A DNA stretch of 34,989 nucleotides from Deltaproteobacteria bacterium (GCA_018262455.1 JAGSPR010000007.1:1-34989), one strand, 5' to 3'; shown: positions 9,769-18,222, counted from the first letter of the stretch. Notes: generated by a model not told the origin, from the letters alone. Numbers and translations: made by a program.

Positions 9769-9987
9769 GTGATCGTCTGCCTCTGCCACCCTGTCTCCGA
9801 CCGTGATGTCGACGCCGTCATCGACGATGGTGCGCGGACGGTGCAGGAGATCGGTCGGCGCTGCGGTGCGGGCACCGGGTGTGGCGCGTGCGTCGAAGAG
9901 CTGCGAGATCGCCTCCAGGCCAAGGGCGCGAATGGATGCAGCCGTGATTGTGCCTCGGATCTCGTCTCGGTAAGGTCGGCTCGCTGA
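9769..9987 (+). CDS. bfd: Bacterioferritin-associated ferredoxin
   Basis: A 72-residue protein from GTG. It begins VIVCLCHPVSDRDV and contains GAGTGCGACVEEL, giving the CxC...CxxC cysteine set that holds the [2Fe-2S] cluster of Bfd/BFD-like domains. Bfd docks on bacterioferritin and passes electrons to the haem so that stored ferric iron is released as ferrous iron. The length is near that of E. coli Bfd (64), with a short arginine- and serine-containing tail. The bacterioferritin gene follows 83 bases later on the same strand, supporting the call. Regulation by iron is likely from the overlapping Fur-like box and promoter. Confidence 0.88.
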   Translation: MIVCLCHPVSDRDVDAVIDDGARTVQEIGRRCGAGTGCGACVEELRDRLQAKGANGCSRDCASDLVSVRSAR

Positions 9988-10070
9988 TCAGCGCGCCGGC
10001 GGCGCCCGAAGCGGGCGGCGCGGACGTGACGCGGGATCTGGGCCGGGTTTCGACCGAAAGGGTGGACGAG

Positions 10071-10541
10071 ATGAAGGGCAATGAAGAGGTGCTGATGCTC
10101 CTCAACCAGCTGCTCACGAACGAGCTGACGGCGATCAACCAGTATTTCATCCACGCGAAGATGTGTGAGAACTGGGGCTACGATCGGCTCGGCGGCATGC
10201 TGCGCGCCGAATCGATCGACGAGATGCGCCATGCGGATCTCGTGATCAGCCGCATCCTGTTTCTCGACGGCATTCCGAACCTGCAGCGCTATCACAAGCT
10301 GCACGTCGGCGAGACCGTGAAGGAGCAACTCGAGAGCGATCTGCAGCTCGAGTACTCCGCGATCACGTTCCTCAACCAGGGGATCAAGGTCTCGCGCGAA
10401 GCCGGGGACCACGCCAGCGAAGAGCTGATGACCCGCATCCTGGTCTCCGAAGAAACCCACACCGACTGGATCGAGACGCAGCTCGAGCTGATCCGCCAGG
10501 TCGGCGAGCAGAACTACCTCGCCCAGCAGATGAAGAAGTAG
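10071..10541 (+). CDS. bfr: Bacterioferritin
   Basis: A 156-residue haem-containing ferritin that oxidises and stores iron in a 24-subunit shell in the cytoplasm. It aligns over its full length with E. coli Bfr. All ferroxidase ligands are present: Glu18, Glu51, His54, Glu94, Glu127 and His130. Met52, the haem-b ligand at the dimer interface, is also present. The ATG at 10071 is preceded by purine-rich AAAGGG and GGACGAG sequence that can serve as ribosome-binding site. The frame upstream of it (from 9948) overlaps bfd and is not used. It probably shares the bfd promoter. Function and start are both well supported. Confidence 0.96.
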   Translation: MKGNEEVLMLLNQLLTNELTAINQYFIHAKMCENWGYDRLGGMLRAESIDEMRHADLVISRILFLDGIPNLQRYHKLHVGETVKEQLESDLQLEYSAITFLNQGIKVSREAGDHASEELMTRILVSEETHTDWIETQLELIRQVGEQNYLAQQMKK

Positions 10542-10711
10542 CAAGGAACGGACTCGGCGACCCGGAGCCGGCGGCGAGCCGCGGCGTGACGAAGAGTGAC
10601 GCGCCCCCGGGCCGCCGGGTGCCAGCGTGGCAACGCGATTCCTCGCCTCCACGGCTAACCGCGCGTCTTCGCGAGCGTGCACGTGGCAGGCTGGTTGCAG
10701 CCTGCTCGGCC

Positions 10712-11083
10712 ATGTTGCTGTTTCGCTCGCTCACGACCGGCATGCTCGGCGCCTGTCTGTACTTCGTGCTGCAGCTGCCCTCTCACGTGCCAGCAGGGTC
10801 TGGCCCCGCCGTCCCCGCTGCGCCCGCCGCGGCCCGCTCGATCCCCGCCACCGTGATCGACGTCGCCGGCGGGGTGTCGGCGCTGATGGTGCCCTCGCTC
10901 GTCCACCTCGGGCCGGGCGAGCACATCGCCGCCGTGGATGATCGCGACGCCGCGAGCGATCTTTCCGCCGGAGCGATGATCGCCGACCGCGCGCGGGCCG
11001 GGAGCTTCGTCGACCTCACCGTCGTGTCCGGCCCTCGTGGGCCCAGCGCTCCCACGCGTCGCGTGCTCGTGCTGATGCACTGA
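10712..11083 (+). CDS. Small membrane-anchored protein of unknown function
   Basis: A 123-residue protein from the ATG at 10712. One hydrophobic segment (about residues 8-24) is followed by a Pro/Ala-rich linker (28-45) and a compact Val/Ala/Asp-rich domain of about 75 residues, suggesting an inner-membrane anchor with a small periplasmic domain. The layout is loosely like a minimal GspC or PDZ-type protein, but I see no diagnostic motif. The frame extends upstream to 10586 with an arginine-rich, non-natural-looking sequence, so the ATG before the hydrophobic segment is preferred. Competing minus-strand frames here are shadows without a signal or domain. It converges with the kinase gene. Real-gene status is moderately supported. 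Confidence 0.5.
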   Translation: MLLFRSLTTGMLGACLYFVLQLPSHVPAGSGPAVPAAPAAARSIPATVIDVAGGVSALMVPSLVHLGPGEHIAAVDDRDAASDLSAGAMIADRARAGSFVDLTVVSGPRGPSAPTRRVLVLMH

Positions 11084-11125
11084 GCCTCGGTGTGGACGAC
11101 CAGCGATCGACCAGCGATCGACTAG

Positions 11126-12886
11126 CTAGCGATCGACCGCGCTGATCAGATCGTGGCACGCCGTGAGCAACGCCTGGCGGATGACCGAGAACCGCCGCGG
11201 GATGCTGCGAAGATCAGCCTTCGCACGCTCGCCGTCGTTGTGGAGCATGCACATCACGACGCCATGGATCGAGTGTGCCCGCGCAAGCGCGCGACCGCTC
11301 GCCTGCGAGTTGATCACCGCATTGGCGAACCGCTCGGCGGTCTCCAGCTTGCCGCTTGCCAGGTCGGCCTCGGCTTGCTGGAGATCCTGCGCGGCCCGGT
11401 CACCGGAACCGGGCGAGGTCGGTTCCGGGTCCTGGATCGGCCCGACTGGCTTGATGGGCTGGTTCGGCCTGGGCTGGTTCGGCCGGGGCTGCTTCGGATT
11501 GGCCGCGACGGAGGCAGCATCCTGACCGACCATCACGGCGCTCGCAGCGTCGAGCTCTCCCACGCCGCGGGCTGCATCGGTCGTGACCGCGCGCTGCATC
11601 GCATCGGCCGGGGCCCGCACCACCTCGGCCGCGCCCGCGACCTGCGGGCGTGCGGCGGGACCTCCGCGCGTCACGAGGTAGATCACGACCACCGCCGCGA
11701 TCACGCCAGCCAGCGCAACGCCCGCGACGACGCCGCGCGATCGGCGCGGGATCGGGATCGCGCTCACCGACCCGACCGTGAGCGCATCCGGGCTGGCCAT
11801 CGCGGGCTGCCTGACCTGGGTGCTCGGCGTCCCCATGCTCGGCCGCTGCGAGACCGCAGCGGCGTTCGGCGGGGCGGCGGACGCGGTCGCCGCGCTCCCG
11901 TGATCGCCCGAGCCCATCGTCTGGGCGAACGCCTCCTTGCCGGTCCCGCGCGCGCGGGCGCCGCTGTCCTGCGCGGGCTCGACGGGGAGCACCGCGGGGA
12001 CGCGGAGCTGCGAGACGGGCTGCCCGGTCATCGCCTCGACGAAGCTCGAGACATTGCTGAACCGCTCGGCCGCGACCTTGGCCATCGCCTGGTTCACGGC
12101 CAGGGCGACCGCGGGGGACACGCCGGGCGCGGCCTCGGTGATCGCCATCGGCTGCTCGTAGACGACCTTGAACACCACCTCGGGGATCGACGCGCCCTGG
12201 AACGCGGGATGGCCACACAGCATCTCGTAGACGATCGCGCCGAACGCGAACACGTCCGTGCGCTCGTCGCAGCTGGCGTGCTCGCCCCTTGCCTGCTCCG
12301 GTGCCATGTACTGCGGCGTCCCGAGCAGCGTGCTCTCCTGCGTCTTCACGGTCTCCGAGCCGCGGATCTTGGAGATCCCGAAGTCGAGCACCTTGGCGAT
12401 CTCGACGTGCTGGCCATCGACCTCGGTCGGCACGAGGAAGATGTTCTGCGGCTTCAGATCGCGATGGACGATCCCGCCGCGGTGCGCCGCCGCGAGCGCG
12501 GAGCCGATCTGGCGGACGATCGACAGGATCTGATCGATCGGCAGCGGCCCGGCACGCAGCCGCTGGGCGAGCGACTCGCCTTGCAGGTACTCGAGTACGA
12601 GGTAGGGGGTGCCGTCGGGAGTGACATTGAAGTCGTGCACCGTGACGATGTTCGGGTGGCCGAGCCGGGAGGCGATCTCGGCCTCGCGGCGGAACCGCGC
12701 GAGGACGTCATCCTCGATCATCTCGGCGTGCAGGAGCTTGATCGCGACCTGCTTCCCGGGCAGCCGCTTGTGGCTGGCAAGGAACACCGATCCCATCCCG
12801 CCGCGCCCGACGAGCGCCTCGATGACGTAGGTGTCGGCGATCACCGACCCGACATCGAGTGCCGCGCGCGCGGGTGAATTCGCCAT
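11126..12886 (-). CDS. Transmembrane Ser/Thr protein kinase (Hanks type)
   Basis: A 586-residue receptor-like kinase. The kinase domain (about 18-290) has the glycine loop GRGGMGSVF (27-35), VAIK with Lys50, HRDLKPQN (141-148), DFG (168-170) and the APE-like APEQAR, so it should be active. A Pro/Ser/Ala-rich juxtamembrane segment (300-380) leads to one transmembrane helix (about 385-407). The outer part has a five-residue RPNQP repeat near 467-477 and a helical, TPR-like C-terminal domain (about 495-586), probably periplasmic. Such kinases are abundant in Myxococcota and phosphorylate FHA proteins and other targets; a PP2C phosphatase and an FHA protein are also in this window. The ATG has no Shine-Dalgarno but a TACGAT hexamer seven bases upstream. 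Confidence 0.94.
   Translation of the reverse strand: MANSPARAALDVGSVIADTYVIEALVGRGGMGSVFLASHKRLPGKQVAIKLLHAEMIEDDVLARFRREAEIASRLGHPNIVTVHDFNVTPDGTPYLVLEYLQGESLAQRLRAGPLPIDQILSIVRQIGSALAAAHRGGIVHRDLKPQNIFLVPTEVDGQHVEIAKVLDFGISKIRGSETVKTQESTLLGTPQYMAPEQARGEHASCDERTDVFAFGAIVYEMLCGHPAFQGASIPEVVFKVVYEQPMAITEAAPGVSPAVALAVNQAMAKVAAERFSNVSSFVEAMTGQPVSQLRVPAVLPVEPAQDSGARARGTGKEAFAQTMGSGDHGSAATASAAPPNAAAVSQRPSMGTPSTQVRQPAMASPDALTVGSVSAIPIPRRSRGVVAGVALAGVIAAVVVIYLVTRGGPAARPQVAGAAEVVRAPADAMQRAVTTDAARGVGELDAASAVMVGQDAASVAANPKQPRPNQPRPNQPIKPVGPIQDPEPTSPGSGDRAAQDLQQAEADLASGKLETAERFANAVINSQASGRALARAHSIHGVVMCMLHNDGERAKADLRSIPRRFSVIRQALLTACHDLISAVDR
11456..11500. repeat. 15-base tandem repeat, three units, inside the kinase gene
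   Basis: Three consecutive 15-base units (11456, 11471, 11486): the first two are almost identical and the third diverged. They encode the RPNQP linker repeat just outside the membrane. Unit number could vary between strains. Confidence 0.7.
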
Positions 12887-12893
12887 CCGTCCG

Positions 12894-12903
12894 ATCGTAT
12901 AGT
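12894..12903. promoter_or_regulatory. Overlapping divergent -10 elements between kinase and secreted protein
   Basis: On the plus strand TATAGT (12898-12903) lies nine bases before the ATG at 12913. On the minus strand TACGAT (12899 to 12894) lies seven bases before the ATG at 12886. The start codons are only 26 bases apart, so both transcripts must begin inside this patch and have almost no leader. Confidence 0.55.
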
Positions 12904-12912
12904 GAGATCACG

Positions 12913-13674
12913 ATGCATGCACGAGGTTGGATGGTCGGCGTCATCGCGCTCTGCGCGACCGCCGGAGCGGACCCGAAACCGTCGCCGGTCGACATCAAGG
13001 CGTTCAAGGGCGAGCTGATCGTCCTGCAGGACGCCGCGGGCGGCAGCTATGTCGTGCGCCACGGTAGCGAGGCCATGGTGTTCTACGGCACCGGCAAGAC
13101 GCTCTACCAGCAGGTCACGCTGGGCGGCTCGTCCAATGGCGACGCCTGGTCGATCAACACCTGGGCGCCCCGGATCCCGCAGATCCGGCCGGCCGCGATC
13201 GATCGCCTGGAGGATGGCACCTACCATCGCTCGTGCGACGGCAAGGACGATGCCGTGCTGACGCAGCTGACCGGCGACAAGGCCAAGGCGGTGCTCGACA
13301 AGTACGCGCTGATGTCCGAGTTCATGGTGCGCCGGCCCCATCTGCTCGCACGCGACGACGCCGGGGTCTACTACTACGTCGATCGGCTGCAGAAGCAATT
13401 CGGCGGCAAGGCGTTTCGCGTGTTCGTCGGCAAGAAGGGCGCGATGAAGCAGGTCGCGCTGACCGACATCGCCACCGACACCGCGGGCGACGTGTACTCC
13501 ACCAAGACCGGGGATCTCCGGCTCGTCAGGAACAACGGCGTCGGCGCGGTGACCTGGATCAAGGGCGAGAAGCGCAGCGAGCTGGTCTCGCTCGATCTCG
13601 ACGCCAACTCGCCGCTGATCTTCAGCGAGCTCGGGATCTACAAGTTCATGGGTACGCTCTGCGACAACATCTGA
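12913..13674 (+). CDS. Secreted or periplasmic protein of unknown function
   Basis: A 253-residue protein from the ATG at 12913. It has a short signal peptide (MHARGWMVGVIALCATAGA, cleavage likely after residue 19) and a mature domain rich in Tyr, Lys and Asp with many predicted beta strands (for example SYVVRHGSEAMVFYGTGK and VYYYVDRLQKQFGGK). A Cys in RSCDGKDD and another near the C-terminus (GTLCDNI) could form a disulfide. I do not recognise the family. It diverges from the Ser/Thr kinase through a very short shared promoter and is 37 bases upstream of the SDR gene on the same strand, which has its own -10-like element. Co-regulation with the kinase is plausible but unproven. Confidence 0.7.
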   Translation: MHARGWMVGVIALCATAGADPKPSPVDIKAFKGELIVLQDAAGGSYVVRHGSEAMVFYGTGKTLYQQVTLGGSSNGDAWSINTWAPRIPQIRPAAIDRLEDGTYHRSCDGKDDAVLTQLTGDKAKAVLDKYALMSEFMVRRPHLLARDDAGVYYYVDRLQKQFGGKAFRVFVGKKGAMKQVALTDIATDTAGDVYSTKTGDLRLVRNNGVGAVTWIKGEKRSELVSLDLDANSPLIFSELGIYKFMGTLCDNI

Positions 13675-13696
13675 CGGTCGTCGGCACGCGGTGATC

Positions 13697-13702
13697 TAGT
13701 AT
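13697..13702 (+). promoter_or_regulatory. -10-like element of the SDR gene
   Basis: TAGTAT ends nine bases before the ATG at 13712. No Shine-Dalgarno is present, consistent with a leaderless or near-leaderless start. Confidence 0.45.
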
Positions 13703-13711
13703 CTTCGCGGC

Positions 13712-14473
13712 ATGCAGCTCTCCGGTTCGGTCGCGCTCGTCACAGGTGGTGCCTCGGGTCTCGGTGCGGCGACGGTCCGCCGCCTCGTCGCGGGTGGCGC
13801 GAAGGCCGTCATCGTCGATCGCGACGAAGCGCGCGGCTCCGCGCTCGCGGCCGAGCTCGGCGCGGTGTTCGCCAAGGCCGATGTCACGGATCCCGCCCAG
13901 ATCGAGGCCGCGATCGCGGAGGCCGGCAAGCTCGGCCCGCTGCGCATCGCGGTGTCGTGCGCTGGCGTCGGCTGGGCGTCGCGCACCCTCGACAAGACGG
14001 GCAAGCCCCACGACCTCGAGCTGTTCAAGACCGTGATCGCCATCAACCTGGTCGGCACCTTCAACGTGCTCCGGCTCGCCGCCGCCGCGATCTCGAAGAC
14101 CGAGCCGCTGGCGCACGGCGAGCGCGGCGTGATCGTCAACACCGCGTCGGTGGCCGCGTTCGACGGCCAGATCGGTCAGATCGCCTACGCCGCATCGAAG
14201 TCCGGCGTGGTCGGCATGACGCTCCCCGCGGCACGCGATCTGGCGCCGGTCGGGATCCGCGTCGTCACGATCGCGCCTGGCATCTTCGACACGCCGATGC
14301 TCGGCACGCTGCCCGAGGACAAGCGCGCCGCGCTGGCGACCGATGTCGTGTTCCCGAAACGGCTCGGCGATCCTGCGGAGTACGGCAACCTGGTGGCCGC
14401 GATCGTCGAGACCGGCTACCTCAATGCCGAGACGATCCGGCTCGATGGCGGGATCCGCATGCCGCCGAAATAG
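13712..14473 (+). CDS. SDR-family dehydrogenase, 3-hydroxyacyl-CoA dehydrogenase type 2-like
   Basis: A 253-residue short-chain dehydrogenase. The cofactor motif TGGASGLG occupies residues 11-18. Asp36 at the end of the second strand (VIVDRDEA) favours NAD over NADP. The catalytic tetrad is Asn112, Ser146, Tyr159 and Lys163 (YAASK). The overall text, including the APGIFDTPMLGTLPEDKRAAL stretch, resembles the HSD17B10 group, which oxidises (2-methyl-)3-hydroxyacyl-CoA in fatty-acid and isoleucine breakdown, so a role in acyl-CoA degradation is inferred. No acyl-CoA genes are adjacent. The stop codon is immediately followed by a strong hairpin. Confidence 0.9.
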   Translation: MQLSGSVALVTGGASGLGAATVRRLVAGGAKAVIVDRDEARGSALAAELGAVFAKADVTDPAQIEAAIAEAGKLGPLRIAVSCAGVGWASRTLDKTGKPHDLELFKTVIAINLVGTFNVLRLAAAAISKTEPLAHGERGVIVNTASVAAFDGQIGQIAYAASKSGVVGMTLPAARDLAPVGIRVVTIAPGIFDTPMLGTLPEDKRAALATDVVFPKRLGDPAEYGNLVAAIVETGYLNAETIRLDGGIRMPPK

Positions 14474-14506
14474 CCGAAGGCCCGAGCTTCCCGCTCGAGC
14501 CTTCGG
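14474..14506. terminator. Strong hairpin between convergent genes, probable terminator
   Basis: Two 14-base arms, CCGAAGGCCCGAGC and GCTCGAGCCTTCGG, pair with one mismatch around a five-base loop. The hairpin begins directly after the SDR stop codon and faces the end of the lipoprotein gene at 14542. It lacks a T-tract, so it may act as a bidirectional transcript-end or stabilising structure. Confidence 0.65.
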
Positions 14507-14541
14507 AGGTCGCTTGCGCCAATCGGCGCCTGTGCCGCCTG

Positions 14542-15654
14542 TTACGGCGTGAACGACTCGGCGCAGACCGAGAGGTCGTACGGCGCTGGCAGCGTCGGCG
14601 CCGTGGCGTTGTCGGCGAGCGTGTCGTACGTGCCCGTCCAGACCCAGTACCGGGTGCTGGGCTTGACCGGGAAGGTCTGGAACTCGGGATTGGTGTCGCT
14701 GCTGTCACTGATGTTCGTGCTGCTGGCGATGTCGACGATCGTGTTCTCCTCGAACACCATGTAGTCGTGATCCGAGGTGGTGCCGGTCCAGTTGAGCCGG
14801 ATCGTCAGCTGGTTGGTGTCCGCCCCGGTCTCGATGAGGAACGTGTCGCGATCGGTATACTCGTCGGCCGCATTGACGTTCCCACTGACTCCGCTGAGTC
14901 GGTACTTGGTACCGGCGGCCGTCACGACGCCGGTCGGCTCCGGGGTGTCGGTCGCGGCCGTGATCGCCACGTTCGGGTCCACGTTGAACTGGACGTCGAG
15001 CATGTCATTGCCCACGCTCGCCCCGCCGTCGTTGGCCTCGGTGAACGTGGCCGTGTCGGCGCTCTGCGGGCAGCGCGTGGCGGGCACATCGGTGACGATC
15101 TTGATCTTGTAGTCGATCGCCGCGGTGGTCGCGGCCGCGTTGGACGCGATCGCCGAGAACTTGTAAGAGCCGGCGGGGAGGTCCGCGATGAACACGGCGT
15201 GGCTGGTCTGCAGCACGCCGCTGCTGGCCGCATTGCCCTGGTCATCGAACACGACGACGTCGACCTCGGTGAGCGCCTCGGCACCCGCACCCGCGAGCGT
15301 CACGAGCACCGACGCGTCGGCGGCGAGGGTGACCGCGAACGAGTCGATGTCGACCAATCCCGGGTCTCCCACGTTCTGCGCCGGCGCGAAGTGCGTGCTG
15401 TCGAGCTTGCCGCAGAGCACGGTCGAGGCCGCGAACGTGATGTTCGTGGCCTCCGCCGCTCCGGACGCCGACAGATCGTCGTTGCTCGCGTCGTTGAGCT
15501 CCGCGTAGTCGCAGCCGACCGGCAGCACCGGGCCGTCCGGGGGTAGCGGCTGCGAGTCCGGAAGGGGCGCCGCATCCGGAGAATTGTTGTTGCTGCCGCC
15601 GCCACCACCGCAGGCAGCGAGGACAAGTGCGAGGGACAACTTGCGAAGGGACAT
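14542..15654 (-). CDS. Lipoprotein with pre-peptidase (PPC)-like beta domains
   Basis: A 370-residue protein whose ATG at 15654 has a good AAGGAG eight bases upstream, one of the clearest Shine-Dalgarno sequences here. The signal peptide ends in LAAC (Cys15), followed by a Gly/Asn run and a Pro/Asp linker. The mature part shows two similar beta-rich segments (about residues 65-180 and 190-365). Their stretches, such as DIDSFAVTLAADASVLVTL, DRDTFLIETGADTNQLTI and DHDYMVFEEN, look like PPC domains found in secreted proteins of this group. Each segment contains a Cys. It is probably surface-exposed; no enzyme domain is present. It lies downstream of the lytic transglycosylase on the same strand. 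Confidence 0.78.
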   Translation of the reverse strand: MSLRKLSLALVLAACGGGGGSNNNSPDAAPLPDSQPLPPDGPVLPVGCDYAELNDASNDDLSASGAAEATNITFAASTVLCGKLDSTHFAPAQNVGDPGLVDIDSFAVTLAADASVLVTLAGAGAEALTEVDVVVFDDQGNAASSGVLQTSHAVFIADLPAGSYKFSAIASNAAATTAAIDYKIKIVTDVPATRCPQSADTATFTEANDGGASVGNDMLDVQFNVDPNVAITAATDTPEPTGVVTAAGTKYRLSGVSGNVNAADEYTDRDTFLIETGADTNQLTIRLNWTGTTSDHDYMVFEENTIVDIASSTNISDSSDTNPEFQTFPVKPSTRYWVWTGTYDTLADNATAPTLPAPYDLSVCAESFTP

Positions 15655-15780
15655 CGAGGCTCCTTGACTCATGCGGGACGCGTTGAGGACGCCGCAACTC
15701 ATCACATTGCCGGCCCGAAGTCTCGCGAAAACGCACTTACTTGCCGACGCAGCGCAGCGCGGTGCGGCGCCTTACCCGAT

Positions 15781-18210
15781 TCACTTCGGGATCAGGTCGG
15801 TCGGGATCGCGTTCGGCATCTCCGGGACCTTCTTCTCGTACAGCCAGCTGTACGTGAAGAACGTGCCGAGCACGCGCTTGGTGTAGTTGCGCGCCTGGTC
15901 GTCGACGATCGTCTCGACGAACTCGTCGGAGCCGAGCGTGCCGCGGGCCCGCAGCATCCGGCGGGTCCCCGCGGGGCCGGCGTTGTAGCCGGGCGGCACC
16001 AGCACGGTGAAGTTCTTGAACTGGGCGAACAGGAACCCGAGGAACCGCGAGCCGATCGTGACGTTCATCTCGGGATCGCGCAGGTTCTCGCGCGTCGGGT
16101 CGATGCCGGTGCCCTTCGCGAAGTCCTTCGCGGTGGGCGGGATCATCTGGGTCAGGCCGATCGCGTTGGCGTAGCTCTCGAGCAGCGGATCGAACGCGCT
16201 CTCCTCGCGCACGATCGCGATCTGCATCGCGAACGGCACCTTGTTGGTGGCGGCATGGCGCGCGAGCAGCTCCTCGTAGGCCCTGGGGTAGGCGATGAGC
16301 CAGCGCGCGCGGTTGGTGCCCACCGGCCACTGCCGGCGGTAGTCGAGGATGTGCCAGCGGGTCGGCCAGTGCGAGGACCCGTAGCGGCCGGCGCGATCGA
16401 ACAGGAACGCCATCGCCCACAGCTTCTCGATCTTGTCGGGATCGTCGACCCGCTTCTTGTCGCCGGGCGCGGCCAGCCCGAGCTTGTCGAGCTCGGCCGC
16501 GGCGGACTGGCCGAGCCCGAGCTTGAGGAACTCGAGCGCGCGCTGGAAGCCCGGGGCGCCCCACTCGACCCGCGGCTTGAACACGAACGCGGGAGCCTTG
16601 GGATCGAAGCCCTTCGGATCGGCCGAGACCTCGGCGACGAGCGCCTCGTACTTCTTGGGGTCGGTCTCGCGCAGCCGATTGAACGCGAGCAGCGCGTAGT
16701 AGGCGGCAGGGTAGGACCGCACGGCCAGCTCCCACGAGGCGATCGCCTCGGCCTGCTTGCCCTTGGCGGCATAGGCGCGGCCGAGCCAGTACTGCGCCTG
16801 GCCCTCGCCAAAGTAGTTGTCGTCGTGCGGGACCAGCTCGATCTGCTTGGTCCACCACTTGATGGCGTCGTCGTACTGCTTGACCTTCCAGGCAGCCCAG
16901 CCGAGTCGCCACATCGCCTCGGCGAGGTTGTCTCCGGAGGGGAACTTGGTCGGCAAGGCCGAGAGCACGGCCTCGACCTGCTTGGCGTCGCCGCGGGAGG
17001 TCCACTCCTCGGCCTCGCGCAGCATCGCGTCGTCGGAGTAGCTGTGCGTCGGATCGATCAGCTGCGCCGCCTGGTACTTCTGCGTCGCGACCTCGTGCTC
17101 GCCCAGGTACGCGTAGGACCGCCCGGCCTGGTACAGGCACTTGATCTCGAGGTCTGCGTTCTTGGCTGCCTTGCACGCCACCGCGGCGGCGTCGAACATC
17201 GGCGCGGCCCCCTTGCGGTCGCGCGCTTTGAACCGGCTCTGCGCCTTGTGATAGGCCGCGACGCAGCGGTCGGCGACGGTGATCCCGGGAGCGGCGAGGG
17301 CGGCGTCGAACGCGGCCTCGGACTCGGGGTTGCGCATGGCCTCGAACAGCTCCTTGCCGCGCGTGATGTGCTCCGCCGCGGAGCGCTGGGTCGCGAAGCT
17401 GGCAGGGAGCTGCTTGGCGAGCGCGGTCTTCGCGATCGCGTCGAGCCGTTCCTGAGCCCTGGGCGCCCACGACGCCAGCGGATCTTCGATCGTGATCTTG
17501 CGATACAGGTCGACGTACTCGCGGACGTCACCGGCGGTCTTCTCGAGCGCCTCGGCGAGGAAGAACCGCGACTCGGAGCGCCGCGGGCCGTTCGGGTGAC
17601 GGGCGAGGTAGTCGCGATAGTGCGCGATCACCTGGGCGGGATCGCCGGCCGCCCGGACGAGGTCACCCGCGAGCAGCTCGCCCTCGGCGCCGACGATCGA
17701 GTCGCGTGAGATCTGCTGCACGAGCTCGCGCGCCTTCGCGAAGTCGCGCGCGAAGTACAGCGAGCGTGCGGCGTGGTAAGCGATGTAGTCCGCGATGAGC
17801 GGCAGGCCTTTGCGCGCGGCGACGAGGTGCTCTGCTGCCTGGGGCCACAGCGACTGGCGCTCCGCCGAGAGCCCGATCAGGAGCTCGATCCGAGCGACGT
17901 CGTCGCCCTTCGCCGTGGTCCGCGCACGCGTGAACGCGGCCTGGGCGTCCGCCCACTTCTCGAGCGCGAACGCGCGCATGCCGTCACCAGCGTCCCCGGT
18001 CTGGAAGTACGGCATCGCCATCGACTCGGTGAGTGGCGCGACGGCGCCGGTCAGGACCGCACTGCCAGATCCCGATCCACCGTCGACCACGGCGCTTCCG
18101 CCCGCACCCACCACGGCCGGATGCAACGTGGACAGCTTGTGAGAGTCGTCGCCCGAGCAGGCAGCGAGCCCCGCACAGACGACGGCCAGGACCCAGCGAG
18201 GACGCCTCAT
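15781..18210 (-). CDS. slt: Slt70-like lytic murein transglycosylase, lipoprotein form
   Basis: An 809-residue protein with lipobox LAAC (Cys18) and a Gly/Ser linker. A long superhelical region of TPR-like helix pairs (about 70-600) precedes a C-terminal GH23/SLT domain (about 640-800). Glu670 in REESAFDP is the expected catalytic acid; AIGLTQMIPPTAK and GYNAGPAGTRRM are the other family motifs. It should cleave the MurNAc-GlcNAc bond of peptidoglycan, forming 1,6-anhydro ends. E. coli Slt70 is soluble and about 645 residues, so this one is larger and lipid-anchored. TAGGGT lies six bases before the ATG and there is no Shine-Dalgarno. It is 79 bases downstream of the FHA-GGDEF gene on the same strand. 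Confidence 0.93.
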   Translation of the reverse strand: MRRPRWVLAVVCAGLAACSGDDSHKLSTLHPAVVGAGGSAVVDGGSGSGSAVLTGAVAPLTESMAMPYFQTGDAGDGMRAFALEKWADAQAAFTRARTTAKGDDVARIELLIGLSAERQSLWPQAAEHLVAARKGLPLIADYIAYHAARSLYFARDFAKARELVQQISRDSIVGAEGELLAGDLVRAAGDPAQVIAHYRDYLARHPNGPRRSESRFFLAEALEKTAGDVREYVDLYRKITIEDPLASWAPRAQERLDAIAKTALAKQLPASFATQRSAAEHITRGKELFEAMRNPESEAAFDAALAAPGITVADRCVAAYHKAQSRFKARDRKGAAPMFDAAAVACKAAKNADLEIKCLYQAGRSYAYLGEHEVATQKYQAAQLIDPTHSYSDDAMLREAEEWTSRGDAKQVEAVLSALPTKFPSGDNLAEAMWRLGWAAWKVKQYDDAIKWWTKQIELVPHDDNYFGEGQAQYWLGRAYAAKGKQAEAIASWELAVRSYPAAYYALLAFNRLRETDPKKYEALVAEVSADPKGFDPKAPAFVFKPRVEWGAPGFQRALEFLKLGLGQSAAAELDKLGLAAPGDKKRVDDPDKIEKLWAMAFLFDRAGRYGSSHWPTRWHILDYRRQWPVGTNRARWLIAYPRAYEELLARHAATNKVPFAMQIAIVREESAFDPLLESYANAIGLTQMIPPTAKDFAKGTGIDPTRENLRDPEMNVTIGSRFLGFLFAQFKNFTVLVPPGYNAGPAGTRRMLRARGTLGSDEFVETIVDDQARNYTKRVLGTFFTYSWLYEKKVPEMPNAIPTDLIPK

Positions 18211-18216
18211 GCAGTG

Positions 18217-18222
18217 ACCCTA
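18217..18222 (-). promoter_or_regulatory. -10-like element of the lytic transglycosylase gene
   Basis: TAGGGT on the minus strand, six bases before the ATG at 18210. It fits TAnnnT and there is no Shine-Dalgarno. Confidence 0.35.

Noticed and set aside
15664..17709. Plus-strand open frame of 681 codons
   Set aside because: Shadow of the Slt70-like transglycosylase on the other strand; composition biased and no motif.
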